Part shown: one piece after another, positions 61,850 through 64,000 of the stretch
Position numbering within the stretch: position 1 is the first letter of the stretch
Layout of the letters: every line of letters begins with the position of its first letter
Origin: Ascaris suum
Taxonomy: Eukaryota; Nematoda; Chromadorea; Rhabditida; Ascarididae
Reading direction: 5' to 3'
NCBI GenBank assembly: GCA_013433145.1
Contig: CM024178.1
Coordinates: forward strand, 620,001 to 684,000
Length of the DNA: 64,000 nucleotides
The notes under the pieces: generated by a model
What the model saw: the letters and a program-made list of their open reading frames with translations, nothing else
The model's database searches: none
What the model was told of the DNA's origin: nothing
Translations under genes and position numbers: made by a program

Positions 61850-62021
61850 CATTTCAAAAACTATTAATGAGCTAAATAAGTGAATGTGTGTATGCGAATA
61901 CGCGCATATATATTTTCGAATGAAAAAATTCCAATTTTATAAGCTGACCTGTAGTATAAAGCGAATATTTACTAAGCGAAAAAAAGAAGACTCCCCAGAC
62001 GAATCTCCAATATATAGGAAT

Positions 62022-62027
62022 AATAAA
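62022..62027 (+). terminator. AATAAA polyadenylation signal
   Basis: Hexamer 173 bases after the stop at 61849, in an A/T-rich 3' flank. Confidence 0.5.
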
Positions 62028-62147
62028 TAGGTTCCTCTTTCTTTATCTTCTTTAATGTTTACTTAAACCTTGATCATTTAATTCGTCCGGCTCCCATTCG
62101 AATTATGCCACCTTGTGATGAAGTACCACAAGATATATTAATTTCAG

Positions 62148-62231
62148 GAAAAGGGCGTTCTCAAAAAAGCGTCCAAGACAACAAAATTGAGCGCCACACA
62201 ACGAAGAAGCTCTATGAAATCCAATCGACAG
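62148..62231 (+). CDS. Basic exon of the right-edge gene
   Basis: Phase 0 after TTAATTTCAG: EKGVLKKASKTTKLSATQRR then SSMKSNRQ, phase 0 at CGACAG|GTAAAA. RRSSMKS looks like a kinase-site-rich, disordered tail. It can follow either 60511 or 61780. Confidence 0.6.
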
Positions 62232-62803
62232 GTAAAAGAAAGTCAATCCGAGTAATACTTACATCTTATAATATGTGCATTTCTTTGAGAGAGTTAAAAC
62301 CTATAGAAATTATTTTTTTAATGTCAATAATAGGCAAAAAATACAAATAATTTCGTTGAAATAGAAATCCGTCGAATTTCTGATCCCCTAAACTATTCCA
62401 GTAATATCCCTCTAAGTATAAGTATTAAATATTCAATGATTATTTTGCAAAACTATTCATTAGATGGAACCGCAAAAATATTTTACTCTCTTGCAGCTTC
62501 TTCTTTTTTTTTTTTAATATCAAAACGATTTAATGTTGTAAATAATGTGTGAAATATTTATTTCTTTTATTGGTACTTTAATTTTTTTCCTTTCTTACTT
62601 CACTTTACCGCATACTTTATTTCACTAATAATTTAAATATCAAAAATTACTTCTCTTACTAATAACAGTAATGAATTTTTCGAAAGAAGTTTTCGTCTCG
62701 ATTCCGGACAAAAGTCATAAAGTGAAGAATTTGCAGATTTGGCAAATATTTATATTCTCCTCTTCGTTATAGAGGGTATTTTTAAATCTTGACTGATCTC
62801 TAG

Positions 62804-63086
62804 AATAGTCTCAATTATTGCCCAATATTATTTCATATCGCTTTCGATGAGAAAAGAATTGTCGCAATTGAGGTAAAAGAAAACAACGAAGATAAGCACT
62901 CAACTTTCGAGCAAAAAACTATCAAACTGCTGAAGAAAGACGGCAAATATGATCAGAAAGCAGGCAATAGTAATTCAAAAAAGTCGGCCAAAGCGAACGA
63001 TATCAAAATTCACGATGGAAACCTAACTATTCAAGCGTAAACGATAGACCAACTGAAGAAGAAAAAACGATTTCGGAAACTTCCAC
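62804..63086 (+). CDS. Lysine-rich exon region of the right-edge gene, with a frame change
   Basis: The acceptor GATCTCTAG gives phase 0 with NSLNYCPILFHIAFDEKRIV. The frame stays open through VKENNEDKHSTFEQKTIKLL and a Lys/Asn-rich stretch to a TAA at 63038-63040. A second frame, open from 62974, reads PNYSSVNDRPTEEEKTISET and leaves AC at a GTTAGT donor (63086, phase 2) that fits the next exon. Either two exons overlap in an unresolved way or there is a one-base frame break near 63020. Confidence 0.42.
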
Positions 63087-63848
63087 GTTAGTATTTCATT
63101 CATACACCTATTTTTCTCTCATTCATTTTATATCCATCTACATTCCTCTTTCTCCCCTTCTCTCTCTTTTTACTTCTCTTAGATTTAAATGCACGAAGTC
63201 ACATCCTACCCCATCGCCGTTTTCGAGGTATTCAAAGACAATGCAAAGACGATTCAATGCTGCACTTGCTTCATAAACCAATTCAGTGACTATTATAGTT
63301 TGTGTGCTGAACACACTGAAACGTTTTCTGAACACTTCGAGAGCAGTATTTCTTTAACCTGATCTTATATTAAAAGTGCATTACTCTCCCCACACATACA
63401 CAGCTCAGATTAATTTTATGCTTCCCATATTCACCATTTATTCTGGTCACTTTCGCCCATCATACTCTAGCCAACTTCATCGTCGGATCAACTTTGAATG
63501 CAATAATTAATAAATATGCCGAATAATGTCATCAAATTTTAATTGATTCGACAGCTTATAAAAAGTCGTCTTCTTTCTGATCTCATCAGGATTTATGTAG
63601 AAACCACATCGGTGTAAAACTTGTATAGATACTTCAGCAAATACCTGTAATTACCTTTAAAGTTGAGCAGTAAAATGAAGTATGATATACAACGTTATCC
63701 TGTAATATGTTTATATAGACTCCAGGAATTAAACTTCTAACTTCTGCAATCCTCGAGCTGAAGTCACCAGGCATACATACATGCGTAGAGGTTTGCAAAA
63801 GAGCATAATGAGGTGCAATTTTTTACGTATCTTTTTTGAATTTTTCAG

Positions 63849-64000
63849 TGAGGCTCTATCTTGCAATCAAACAACGAACGATTCTGGTCGCTCAACTATT
63901 GACTTAACGCGGTGCATATCAAATGCTGATGCACCTGTTGGACGTCATGTAGCTGCGAAAAGGCGGCAAAAATGCAATGGACCAACGAGATTGGAGGCTA
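63849..64000 (+). CDS. Exon of the right-edge gene, cut by the window end
   Basis: After GAATTTTTCAG one base completes AC+T (Thr); then EALSCNQTTNDSGRSTIDLT and RCISNADAPVGRHVAAKRRQ, open to the edge. Phase matches the donor at 63086. Confidence 0.6.

Overview
The window is about 30% GC and rich in introns. It looks like a filarial nematode genome, most probably Brugia or a close relative. The decisive evidence is a tandem array of a 133-residue unit at 7655-12045 that I recognise as the nematode polyprotein antigen/allergen family (NPA; gp15/400 'ladder protein' of filariae), with R-R-R-R cleavage sites between units. Exons were assigned by hand from reading frames, NPA homology, GT/AG splice sites and matching intron phases. 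No RNA evidence was available.

Layout. (1) 1-16537, plus strand: the NPA gene, entering from the left edge. Older, divergent units are split over small exons (1-6462). One large exon (7224-12146) then carries one divergent unit plus eleven near-identical units, two of them broken by small indels. The end of the gene (12617-16537) is degraded. (2) 13234-14019, minus strand: a small gene nested in the last NPA intron, with a reading-frame break. (3) about 20276-37064, plus strand: a second, highly divergent NPA-type gene. Its units keep the two cysteines and the helix pattern but lack tetrabasic cleavage sites. Its last NPA helix runs, by an in-phase splice, straight into an eight-cysteine laminin-type EGF domain. 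I do not recall such an architecture being described. A minus-strand LINE reverse-transcriptase relic lies in its first intron. (4) 40552-49154, minus strand: an unrecognised multi-exon gene with a basic coiled segment and two related acidic modules. (5) 51014-54815, plus strand: scattered weak exons, with a GC-rich degenerate element-like island at 51170-51570. (6) 55420-61849, plus strand: an unrecognised gene with four well-phased exons. (7) 60411-64000, plus strand: a further gene, or an alternative-promoter form, running off the right edge.

How it fits together. By family knowledge NPA units are secreted 15 kDa helical carriers of fatty acids and retinoids, released from a polyprotein by furin-like cleavage. 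The first gene fits that. The second has features of an uncleaved, disulfide-rich multidomain protein, suggesting that a lipid-carrier fold was reused in an extracellular scaffold. The remaining genes have no visible functional link to NPA. No rRNA, tRNA or CRISPR signal was seen. Two long (TA)n microsatellites, a perfect 29-bp hairpin and several poly-C/G tracts are the main non-coding structures.
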